DNA of 64,000 bases from Paragordius varius (Eukaryota; Nematomorpha): NCBI GenBank assembly GCA_964247055.1, contig OZ176050.1, positions 8,370,001-8,434,000 on the forward strand. Reading direction: 5' to 3'. The position numbers and the translations under genes are program-made. The notes beneath the pieces are model-generated. The model ran no database searches and was not told the DNA's origin. It was given only the letters and a program-made list of their open reading frames with translations. How positions within the stretch are numbered: position 1 is the first letter of the stretch; every line of letters begins with the position of its first letter. Below, one piece after another: positions 1-12,100 of the stretch.

Positions 1-2486
1 TAAATATGTTTTGAGCCCAACAAACGTGCAATGATGGGTACATATGTTCTTATCTATAGATTTTTTAAAATGAGTAAAATAGTATCAGAGGTAATTTAGC
101 GGGATGATGGGAGGTGTTTTTGTCAATCTCACAAACATAAAAAAATTAATAATTATGTTAAAGCTTTGTGGTATATGGAGTTTAATTAAAAAGGCCATCG
201 GAACACCTTGGATGTAGAGCTTTTCAACTAATTGAAAAAATGATAAAAATACAAAAGTTTTATTGTGATTTAGTAATTTTATAAATCTTATCAGAATCTT
301 ACACATATTTTATCTTATAATTTAGCCAAAAAAACGTTATTTTTTTAGAAACTATTCCTAATTTTAAGTTTCTTATATTCATGAAATCATATGGTTATAA
401 AGCTTTTGCGTTAAGATAAAAGAATTATAATCAAAATAGTGATAATAGCTGTGTTTTTCGGTTTTTTGCATTTATTTCTCTTTTGTTAAATCTTGTTTTT
501 TGGATTCTAAAAGCCCATCCTGCCTTTAAACGGAGATACCACGTAATTAAACTATATTTGTATACCTAAGAGACAAATTTTTTTATAAATTCATATATTT
601 GGAATGAGAAGTTCACCCTTCAGAATTTCAAAAGGCTTTGACATCTGTAGGTAAAGCGTCTAAAAGAATTTTTCTTAAATAAAGTCAAAAGTATTTCATA
701 ACGTTTGGTATAAATTTATGTTTGGTGTATTATATTTTAAATGTACAAATATTTATAAAACTAAGCTTCGGATTGTTGATTAATATAATTTCCATAGGTA
801 CTGATAGGTTAATTACATGTTTTAAATACAATAAATTGAAGAGCTAGTGCAAAAGACTATGAAAACTGATACTATTCGTATTTTAATCGCCCGAATAAAT
901 TTTTACCATTTCTTTCAATTTTTTTAAATATGTGATTTTACATTTTGAAAGCTTTATTTTATACTTTTCTGAGTTTGTTTAAACGTAACTTACAACTTTG
1001 ATATTCTATCATTATCTAATGTTTTATTAATAAATGAAATTTATATCGCCGATTCTTTGGGAAAAAACAGCTGACTCTCCCTAAAATCAATTTTCAGTCT
1101 CTTTCCTTTATGCAACGTAACACCCAAACTTTTTTCGGATTCTGAAAGCTAAATTAATTCTCTGTTCAAATATAAATTATAAAAACTATATTTCAAAATT
1201 TGGCTTACTCTATATACATAATAAAGAGATTTGTTATCGCCGTCCGCTATGATAAAAATTACATTTTTTTGTTAGATAAATAAATAATTATTCAAACGAT
1301 ATTTATTAGGTTAACTTTATTCATATAATAATTAAAATCCTTACCTCGGGGATGCAGTTTTTTGGGTTTTTCATCTGAAATGTGAACTGGCTTAATAGTA
1401 AGTTTTCAGGGTTTTGAAAAATAACCTTAATTAATAATATGTATTATCATAAATATACATAATGTGCCCCGTTTTTTGCACATTGAAAAAGAAACTGTAG
1501 TAATTTATTGGAATTATGATTGGGCAAAATCTGTCTACTTAGAAAAACTAAAATATTATCTTTAATTTCAAAATGTTAGCCTTGTCTTACAGCGTTTACA
1601 TTAAATTATAGTCAAGATTTTTATATAACATTAGTAATATGCATCTAATGTATCACAAAAAATTATTTTGTATTATTTTAAGAATGGGCATTAACTGTTT
1701 AAAGGATTTGAACGAACCAATCTAAATACCCGTTTTAGCCCACTCTGTGATAGCACTAATTATAAAAATAGATAGATTTTATATAGATCCTATTTTAAAT
1801 CAAATAATAATTTATAATCATATGCTCTAAAAATTAAAATTTTTATTTATAATAATAAAAAGTGTTTCGTGTGCCAAATTATATTAAATATAGATATTCA
1901 ATAATTTTAATCACAAAAAAATTTCCATGGTCAAAGGAGATAACGTATGTTTGATAAATCACAATATCAATGGGCGAGGAATAAGTTATGGCAAATTATT
2001 TATTTTTTTTAAACAAATTTTTTGATGTGTCAAGGCATAATTGAATGTCATCACATTCACTTTATAATATCTATCGTGTATTATTTAAAGAGAAAAAAAA
2101 TATATTATTATGCAATATAATGGTTTTTTGGTTTAGTTTAGTTTAGTATTTTGTTTAATACATCAAGATTAAATATTAAAGAGGCGTCTTGTCTAGCTAG
2201 TGTGGTGTCAACACTAACAATCCCCCTTGTTTCGTTACAGCAAGAAGACAAAAATTAATTTAATATTTGGCTTTAAACGAAAATAAAGAAATTTCCCCCA
2301 TACAAAACATAAATATATAATAAATAAAAATTTATTGATCATTTGGGTATTTTTTTTCTGGGACAGAATATTGGATGTCAAAATTTGAGATGACTTATGT
2401 CCCTACACCAATACATGAAACAAACAAGGACTATTTAATTAAATTTAGATAAAAATTTTATTTACACAAACAATAGGTTAGGCATA

Positions 2487-2488
<2 letters not shown>

Positions 2489-2546
<58 letters not shown>
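2489..2546. repeat. (TA)n microsatellite
   Basis: An uninterrupted alternating TA tract of about 58 bp. Similar tracts recur through the window and look like ordinary simple repeats. Confidence 0.95.
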
Positions 2547-2552
<6 letters not shown>

Positions 2553-5500
2553 TGCGTGCATCGTTTTAATGATATTTTAATTTAGATGTAAAATTAAACC
2601 CTAGAAATTATTTTATGGAATGATAATAATTGTATATTATGTATAATTCAACTCTTTAAGAAAATAGTTAATCATAAGATAAGGCATAAAATTTGATTTT
2701 TCCTATAGGGGTTGTTTTGCCTAATGTATTATAGACAGATTCGCAACCAAATTGGAATTAGTATAAAAATATACTGTCAGTGAAGACCAACAATTAAATT
2801 ATTAAATTATGTTTTAATTTAAACGGATTCATTTTTTTATTATATAGTATTATTTTACAAATCCCCATTCCTTAACTATAATAAAAAATTAAATTCTAAT
2901 TTTATAAGCTAAAGCTCATGGTACTTACAGAGGAGATAATATATATTAATCATATTTCAACAAACATAACATGTGATGTAACCAACGCAACCTTTATAGC
3001 AAATAATTTTTAAAAATTGTTAAAAAGTTATGGTGAATATTACGAAATCGTTTTTTTTCAATATCTTAAAATTTTATTAAATAGATTATTTGAGAAAGTA
3101 TAAAAAACCAAAACATAACAGCCATACTCCAATTTAACGTTTTTGCTTTTTTTTTCAATATGATATAAAATTGAATAAAATATTTCTCTAAATCAAGCAA
3201 AAATAAACTTCAAAACAGTTAGTTTGGCCAGCCAGGAAAGGCAAATGGTTCTTACACACAAAACAAACGTCCATGGAATATTAATGTGCCATTTTATAAA
3301 TAAATAACTAACTAACTTATAATAATAATTTTAACATTATATATATTAATATTAATTTATATTTTACATTATTTTATAGCTAGCTAGCTAGCGAGCTATA
3401 TAATGGCAGGCAAAACGTAATTTTTTTAAATCTAATATATGACTCTTGGATCCGTCCGGACATACGCACTATATTTATCATTCCTGTATTAGAAACTTAA
3501 AAACTTTTATGATGAAAAAAAAACAAATATGTACCACATAAAAATATTTCTTAAGCGGATTAAGATACTAAATTATATGTATTGATATAAGATAGTAAGA
3601 TATTGCGGGCGCGCTTATGTTAAAACAAAACTACCCTTCTTTTAATTAATTATTAACAATTTATAATAAAATAAATTATATTTTGGTTTTTATTTAAAAT
3701 TGGATAAAGTCTTAGTATGTACTAACAAAATTATTAACTTTTATCTGAGATATTTTAACATTGTCATTTTAAATTGTTCCTCTTGCCAAAATAATGTTTT
3801 GCGTAATCGAACTTGACAGAGAAAGCTGTTGTTTGTCTAGAAAATCTAGGATCGAGGAAAATAGAGATATCTATTCAAAAAATCACAATCTTTTACATTT
3901 CAATTTTATAATTACATTTATTTAAAGATTACGATAAGGTATATTTGTCACCAGTTTTTAAAATATGAGCCACGTTGCATTTAGGCCAATAAACCAATAA
4001 CTAATTTTAAACTGCTTTTGAATAATATTTTTAAACAATATCAGCCCAAAGAAAAGTTTGATTTATCAATATTTATTATACAAAGCTCTCCTTCATAGGC
4101 ATCATAATTAATATATCATATGATTTACTTATGCGTACTTAAAATATTTATTGAGGAAATTGTTATAATAAAATGCTATTAAAATATTATATATTTTTTT
4201 CGTCCAAGTCAAAAAGTACCAAACAAATTAAATTACTATTTAATTTTTAAATTTTAATTAGTGGAAATATACAAAATAATATTTGAATATCACACTATCA
4301 TAACACTTTATAAAATAATGCCCCTTTTTATAATAATTAAAACATTTCTATCTTTTTCATAAATAAATTAAAGAAGCGGTAATGACCAGGGTTTGGCTTA
4401 TCTATTTGAATCTTTTGGCTATTTTACAAAATTTGTCATTTTAGAAATATACATCAGTTTTTTAGCTTTTGGAAGCCCAATCGCAACGTGATATTCATTG
4501 TGAGATTTATTAATAACCGAAATTTCAGCAAAATTTATTTGATATTAAAAAACTCTGTAAGTAAATATTTCTATTGGTCTCAATGTAAATGATTGAAATC
4601 CTTTTTAATTTATTAAAATTATAAAAAAAATATATTGACATTATTTATATATTAAAAATATTATTAAACGAAAAAGTATTCTGCGTTATTTCATCCGATA
4701 TGGCCTAATATAAATTCCGTGGAAAGTGAGAATTATTGTAATATCAATAAACATGAAAATTATAGTCAATATCAATTTAATTTTTTTAGTGGACGAAAAG
4801 TTCACTCAACCTTTCAAAAATACCCCACCTGTCCCAACCGACTTTATTAAACTTAAAATGTTTGGCATTTTTTGCAGTTTTTTAAAATTTCACCGTTTGA
4901 GACGAATAATCTGGGTAAAAAAATATACATATTTAAAGATTTAATATAGTTTTAATTTGGATACATTACAAATATTACTTGATGACTGTGATTTTGGTTC
5001 TTCATAACTTTTTTGATCTTTCAAAATTATACTTAATATGTTTATCATTTTCGTATTATACAATTTTACAGATAATTTACTCTTGTTTGGCTGGCTACAA
5101 ATTTGATTTTATTTTAGCCATTTCTATGATGATATATGATATTAGGATGTTATGTATTAAAAAGTAAAAATGTATAACTTTGATTCACAATATGAGTTGC
5201 AAGAAAAGTTATCCAAAAAGTTAACCATATCATTTTTAATCAAATTTTTGTATGGATATTATTCTTTGGATAAAATTAATATTATATATGTTATTATTTT
5301 TATTTTCAGTATTTTTTTAAACATTTGATTGATTAAGATGATAAAATCCAGAATAAAGCGTGTAAAATTTATGGAATACATAAATCAACCAATTTTTAAT
5401 GGAAAAAATTTGTATATTTAATTAGCCTGACTATATATTTATATAATATATTTACAATATTATCTGGGGTATCTGACCGATTATTTATGCAACAATCATG

Positions 5501-5943
5501 GATTTCGATTTAATTTATTTAAAGCAAACACAAATCCAAAATCCTGATTGTTATTAAAGAAACTTAAATTTTTTAAAGATTGAAATCAAGCCATTGACTC
5601 ACAAAACTTCATATTTTTGATGTTGACATTTTGGTTTAATAGTTTTGTTATCAAAAATTAACGTATTCCATTTGATAAATAACTGTTTAGGCATCAATTA
5701 AAATTGCCCAACTTATTTCCTTGAGTTTATGTAATATTAATTAAAAAATAAAATATTAAAGGGGCCTCTGTCAATTTTTGGATCAAAAATGGGGTTGTAC
5801 CATCAACGTTGGGAACCGGTGTGCTTTATTAGCAAAAATACAAATTTCATTTTTATAAAAAAAACTCTGTTGGTTTTATAAGGTTTTAACGGATTGTCAT
5901 TAATTTAAGACAGAAATGCTTATAATTAAAATATAAACAAAAA

Positions 5944-6064
5944 TATTCATCGAAGCAAACAGAATTTGCAGGTGTTTTGGCGGAACTACAGGCCGCTACA
6001 GGCATTCGTAAGCTGATACGCTGTAATTTACATTTACCACTTATTAAACTTAGAGATATTTAAA
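5944..6064 (+). other. GC-richer island, possible exon or conserved non-coding element
   Basis: A compact patch with far more G and C than its surroundings. One plus-strand frame is open across it and reads with balanced amino acid use, including AGVLAELQAATGIRKLIRC, up to a stop near 6060. A GTAAGC donor-like site lies at about 6008. I do not recognise the peptide, and the upstream acceptor is poor because it lacks a pyrimidine tract. It could be an exon of an unseen gene, a conserved regulatory element, or a relic. Confidence 0.2.
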
Positions 6065-6344
6065 CATATTTCAATTTTACCAAAATTTTTAACATTAGAA
6101 TATAATGCGGCACATTTTAAACATAAGGGGTATGGATTACCAATAAAAATATTATCGATACTCTCTATTCAATATATTGAATTATCAAATATAATATTAG
6201 TTTTTACATTCCCTTAGATCTACAATGAAGCCATTTATCAAACTAATTTTTCAAAGTTATTGCTACGGATAATAGGGTTGGATATTGACTGGTTAGGCCA
6301 ATTCAGGAGTGGCTTTAAAATTATATGGTAAATTATAACAATTA

Positions 6345-6397
6345 GATAAATAAATAAATAAATAAATAAATAAATATATATATATATATATATATAT
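6345..6397. repeat. (ATAA)n followed by (TA)n
   Basis: Seven or so TAAA/ATAA units run directly into about 11 TA units, making a compound microsatellite. Confidence 0.95.
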
Positions 6398-7960
6398 TAG
6401 TAATTTAGATAAAAATATTTCTTATAGATAATTTGTGATAGTTTGTAATAATATAAAACTACATACCGATATCAAAAAATATATCAATTTACAAATAAAA
6501 ACAATTTATCAGTAAAAACCATAAAAAATTTTAATTTAGTTAGCTGTGCGACATATTATAATATATTTTTTGAATGATTTAAAGTTAACATATAATCTTG
6601 AACAACCAAATCACTATGGCAAATTAATTCTAAATTGAGGTTCAGTGGTATAATGAAGGCATTTTGCGCTAGTTTTAATTTTAGTTTTTTTTATCTTTTA
6701 AAAGATTCTTCGGAGTTTAGGCTCTTTGGTTTTAATTGTAAATTTTTGACAGAATATTCGACAATTGTTGCTAATCATATTCTCAATAACTAACATTAAT
6801 AATGTTACAACTTTGAAAAAAAAAACCATTTTTAATTGAAACCAGAGAAGCGAACTTTTTAGTTACACGCAAATTACAAATACAATAACATTAAAAATAA
6901 TAAAATTAATATCTTATAAGGAATTTTAATTGTTTTATCAGTGTATGTTTGCATCCCCCTTTCCCTTTCTTTTTATTGCTTTATGGCAAAAGGCAAGGTA
7001 ATTTAACAACAAAAAATTCTCTAAAAATTAATTAAACTTAATTTCGCTCTCTCATTTTACATGTTATGGCTTAGTTAGGCTGTGTTAAATATTTTGCATT
7101 TTAGTGGCTGGTGTTAAGCCTATGCAATTACAAGCAATTAAAATCACAAACATATAATAATAATAATATAATTACACAAAATATATTTTTTTTAGAGAGA
7201 AATGTTATAATTATTTTATTTTATATCTTTTTCTGTACTATATCCTATTTGAGTGTTAAATTTTTATAACTTTGTTGCATGCACAACACCAAATTTTATT
7301 AAAATTTCAATTATTTAAAAATATATATAAAAATAAGGTTCAAATACCAATTTTCGGTAAACTTTATTAATGGGGTCATTAAGAAGAATCAGGCATTATA
7401 TTATTATTTTTAATCAATTTTACATTTCCTAGGGCTAGAAAGTTTTGACCCGAGTAGAATGCAAATGACTTAAAAGTTTGTAAAAACATTTAGCATTTCC
7501 CATATATAATCAATTTAGAGTTGTATGTAAAATATTTTAACGATAACAAATTTTAATGTTTTTTTAAAGAAAACGACAAAATCCATATATGAAAAGCATT
7601 TTTACATTAATTATGATTTCAGACATTAATGATGTTTATTTTGCGACACCTCAAATATGAATAACTGCAAATTTAGGGCAATATGTCAATTTTATGGAAA
7701 ATTTTTGTCATAATAAATATAAAGACAAGTATGTTTAATTTTAATTTATTGAATTTTTCTTCCATTCATTTTTTAACGTTAGGCATTTAAGTCTTGAAAT
7801 GTGAAGGAAATCTAATTAAAATGATAGGTGATAGATAGGGGCATCGAATTTTCTTACCAAGGATACTTATGATATTTAAACATGTTATACATCTGGTCAG
7901 TGGCGCTAATTATCAACATGCGAATTCTTGCCCAAAAAAACAAAAAGGGGCTATTAAAAA

Positions 7961-8236
7961 ATGGAAAAAGACCCTGTAACGCCCCGTTCCCTCGCAACGC
8001 TCCCCGGTAAGTTAGATACTTGATATACACCTTTAAATATGATAATTAAAATAATTGCTTTAGTTGTACCAAATTGATTTTTATGATTTAGCCGATTTCG
8101 GAAACGTTTTAAACAATAGGGTAATATTTGAGAGGACTTTCTGAAAATTTTCAAAAACTTATAGACAAATCTAAGATGCAGGCCAACATTAAATTTTAAA
8201 AGACATTTTTATACATTTGGCAAAATATACATCTAG
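7961..8236 (+). CDS. candidate tiny multi-exon gene, unknown product
   Basis: An ATG at 7961 opens a GC-rich 46-bp stretch (Met-Glu-Lys-Asp-Pro-Val-Thr-Pro-Arg...) that ends at a consensus GTAAGT donor (8007). An acceptor ending at 8091 restores the phase and opens a second exon from 8092. This exon either runs to a TGA at 8142-8144 (32 aa) or is spliced at the AGG/GTAATA site at 8121 into 8165-8236 (48 aa), where AATAAA follows at 8246. The implied introns are 85 and 44 bp. I recognise no domain. The GC-rich first exon and perfect donor are unusual here, but all signals are short and could be chance. It would be convergent with the POU gene. Confidence 0.2.
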
Positions 8237-8613
8237 CTTCTTCCAAATAAATTAACATAGTATAGATTTGTACGAACATAAGAATATAAAAAAGCACCGT
8301 CTGATTCCAAACACCTTACTGAAATACTTTTAATATATTAATTTTTGATCCATCGCACAGTTTAATTCAATTATCAAATTATATATTAATCGACTATTAA
8401 TTCAAATATTTTTATATTAATATTAGTATGAACATATATATCCAAAACTTCAAATTAAAGACGACCTATTTACATATTCAAAACAATCTTAGCAAAACAA
8501 CATTTGTTTTAATGAAGATCATACTACACATGATAAAATAAACCACCGAAAACAAATATATATTATATATTCCTAAATGTATGATTTATTATAAAAATAT
8601 ACGCGCCATTTTT

Positions 8614-8616
<3 letters not shown>

Positions 8617-8654
<38 letters not shown>

Positions 8655-8695
8655 AAATAAAAATATTGAATATGTCATATCATAAATAAATTTGG

Positions 8696-8729
<34 letters not shown>
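8617..8729. repeat. Two (TA)n tracts
   Basis: Two TA runs, about 8617-8645 and 8699-8729, are separated by about 50 bp of AT-rich sequence. They lie just beyond the presumed 3' UTR of the POU gene. Confidence 0.9.
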
Positions 8730-8735
<6 letters not shown>

Positions 8736-8739
8736 ATAA

Positions 8740-9184
8740 ATTTGTAAGTAACCATGTTAAGGGTGATGTGTGTTTAATCAATAATTTAATCTACATAAAA
8801 TAATACAAATTTATATCTTTTGAAACTTTGTTTTGGAATGTATGAATTTACTTTTTCGCTGAAAATCAAGCGAGGTCTAATGTCAGTTCTTAGGTGGTTT
8901 CTCCATCAATATTACCAATTAACTAAGATTAAATTGAGGAGAAATCGCGATATTAATTGTTGGAACAACGATAACTTAATAGTATATATATATGCCATAT
9001 AAATAGAGTACCATGTATAATTAAATATTAGCTAAAATCTTCATTTTACAAAAACTATCATTTAAAAAATGCAAGTGTAATAAAAGGAGACAGATTTTCA
9101 GCAATTATCAATAGAGTATTTGACGAGATGATTTTAGACCGCGCTAGCCTTTCTTCCACCTTGTTTCCATAAACTTTTCAAGAC
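8740..9184 (-). other. Probable 3' UTR of the POU gene
   Basis: The sequence immediately downstream of the POU stop codon is more complex and less AT-biased than the flanking desert, as expected for transcribed DNA. The (TA)n tracts begin beyond it. I found no convincing AATAAA on the minus strand close to the stop, so the 3' end is undefined. An open plus-strand frame at 8820-9002 is probably incidental. Confidence 0.35.
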
Positions 9185-12100
9185 TTATTGGATTAAGGAT
9201 GAATACCCTGATAAAATTGTCGATGATTCCGTTTTTCCCACATCATTAATGATGTTTGACTTGTTATTATCATTATTATTAATGGTATTATTGTAATTAA
9301 ATCCATCAATCATGTTGTTAAAAGTCACGACACTATTAGACCCCATAAGAAAATTAGTATTAGTACCAGCGACAGGTGTTACCCCAAACTCATAGGGACC
9401 AGGGTGATGCGAGTTAAGGAATGTAGTATAGTTGAATGGATTTGGTTGATATGCTTGAATGTAATTTGAGAATAAGGCTTCACCACTAGATGATGCATTT
9501 GGAATACCGGCTGTCGAATATGGAAAAATGGTTGGAGATGGATCCACCTCCGATTGGTGATTTATCATGAAAGGAGGAAGTGATGGATGGCCAACATTTT
9601 CTCCTCCTTTGACTGTGACATCGAAATTGAAGGAACTTGGATTAGTAATATGGTCAATTTTGTTGCCACCAGGGCCATAATTGGGGAGAGCAGTGAGATA
9701 TGGATGTGTTCCCAATAATCCATACGTGTAGGATGGTATATTATTACTATAAATGTTTTTGCTAAGAGAGGAAGGAATGTTACATTCCATTTGAGTGGGT
9801 TGGGATGTGGAGCAGACGATTTCATCAACATTATCAGTTGATGCAATGTTTGAGTGATGGTTTTTCTTTTTACCATATGTGTCTGCTGAACTAATATCTA
9901 GCCTTCTTTGTTCGTGAGTTGAAGAATGGGTTATATCATTGCTATTTTTATGTGAAGGCCTGTCTTTATTTTTCTTACCCGCAGCGGAGTAATTATTGTT
10001 ATTATCTGGGTTTGCATCACATATTTCCATAGTCTGATCGCTCGATCGAGATATTTGGGGCGTTGAGGTGGATGTGTTATCATTCGAAAACATTTTTTTC
10101 GTATCACACGAATCATGAACCAAATCGAATTGCGAGGAAGATGTATTTTGGTTTACATTGTGGTCTCCATTCATATTTCGATAGACGTCAGTTGATCCAC
10201 TAATTAACAAGGAATCATCATAGTTTATGGAATGATAATAACTGTTATTGTGAGACATTTCATTATCGTCTGATAAACTGATAACACTACCAAGAGAAGC
10301 ATAATGATTGAGTTGTCCCATGTTCGCACAATTACTAGGTGGTGTCATTCTTTTTTCCTTTTGTCTTCTGTTACAAAACCAGACACGAACAACCTCTTTT
10401 TCAAGTTGTAGGCTATCTGCCAACGAAGTTATTTCTTGGGCCGATGGTTTGGGCTGTTTTATGAAATGATGTTCTAAAGCACCTTTGATCGATATTTCAA
10501 TACTTGTCCGTTTTTTTCGTTTTCGACCCTGTGCAGCAATTTTGTCAATGCTACTTGGTGACCCCGAATTACTGTCAGCCTCTTCAAGCCATTTGGTTAA
10601 CAATGGTTTCAATTTGCACATATTTTTGAAGCTCAATTGAAGGGCTTCAAACCGACATATTGTTGTTTGGCTGAAAACGTTCCCGTACAGTGTGCCAAGG
10701 GCAAGACCAACATCGGCTTGAGTAAAGCCAAGTTTAATTCGACGCTGTTTAAACTGTTTGGCAAATTGTTCAAGGTCATCCGAACTGGGGTGATTTGAAG
10801 CGCTACTGCCGCCACAACCAAAGCCAGGAATGTGATCCAAAGAGTCTGAATCACAATCATCGTCATCATTTTCATTGAAGCATCGAAACGAGGAGGATAT
10901 TTGCAATAGCTGTTGGTGTTGCAAATCTGTTTGGGATTGATTTTGGCCTTCATAGTTTGCTGCTGTATTGTCTTTTGGCTGTCCACCATATCCACCCATG
11001 CTAGTTTCACAGTTTGTTGGAGATCGGTGATTAGCATGATAATGGTAAAAACTCTTTTGTTTATCCTGCTCGATACTTATACAAGGGTCATATTGCGCAC
11101 TATATGTCTTGGCGTTAGGCGTCGTGCCTGTTGTTGGAATGAGAGAGTTTGTGATTGGAGGAGGCGAAGTCTCATTGTAGGATGATTGGTAATGATAATG
11201 CGGATTTGTATATTTAGTAGATTCATAATTCCGTTGTATGTAACTTCCAGTGCTGATTGGTGAATGGGATAAATTAGTTTGAAATGTATTATTATCATTA
11301 TCTATGTTATATTGCACTCCTGATTCTGGTACTGATGGTGATAAATTGTTTCCAGAAGTGTGTTTTAAAGTTGAATTGTTAACTAATTCGGTACCCAATG
11401 TTGTAGATTTGGAATATGTGCTACATGTGATATTTTGCGCATTGGCATCAAGCAAAACATCGCTTTTTGCATCATTATACGCATATTGTTGCTCGCTCTC
11501 AAAATTTGTACTGGAAGAATGATCGTCAGTCGTTTTAGATTTTTTAGATTTTTTTGACCCTTTGGATCGCTTTGTATCCTTTTTATTACGAGTTTTATTT
11601 GGGAGATCTTCATTAGTTTTTATTGAGGGTGATATCTTATCTTGTGGTACATAGTCATAAATATTTTCTTTGGAAAAGAGGTTTGTCGAAGATTGCTGCT
11701 CGTAATAATTAGTTGCACCTATGGAGTCTGTGGTGGTATGGGACACATAGCTTTGACCAGCCTGTGTGTAACATATTTGGGTACTAAAAGATTGTTTTCT
11801 CCCATTTTCAGCAGGGTTGGAATCATTGATCTGAGAGGTATTGTATGCATTAACTGGATTTAAGTAGCCATTTATTCCAAGGGGAACATTTTCATAATTT
11901 GCTAGAGACAGAGGATAATAAGACTCATGGAGGTTCTGGTTGGAATAAAGGTTATTGGTTGAGTAATAGTCACTTTTATTAATCAATGACTTCTTATTGT
12001 TATCATCATTATAGGTTAGTTCAGCATTTCGCTCGTAGCGGGCATACACTGTATTTTTATTAAAACTTTGGTTGTATGAAGTATTATAACTATTATTATT

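Larger units (their letters stand above)
1..7950. other. AT-rich gene-poor region
   Basis: I see no convincing gene in this stretch. Open frames are short, dominated by Ile, Lys, Asn and Phe codons, and lack recognisable motifs. It holds (TA)n and (ATAA)n tracts, a self-complementary run of GCTA repeats near 3377-3398, and GC-richer islands near 2160-2245, 5760-5830 and 5944-6010. It lies downstream of the 3' end of the minus-strand POU gene. Regulatory elements may be present but cannot be told from background by eye. Confidence 0.6.

Noticed and set aside
6639-6657. tRNA A-box-like sequence GGTTCAGTGGTATAATGAA
   Set aside because: It resembles the D-arm of tRNA-Gly, but no acceptor stem, anticodon arm or GGTTCGA B box follows, so there is no tRNA or clear SINE.
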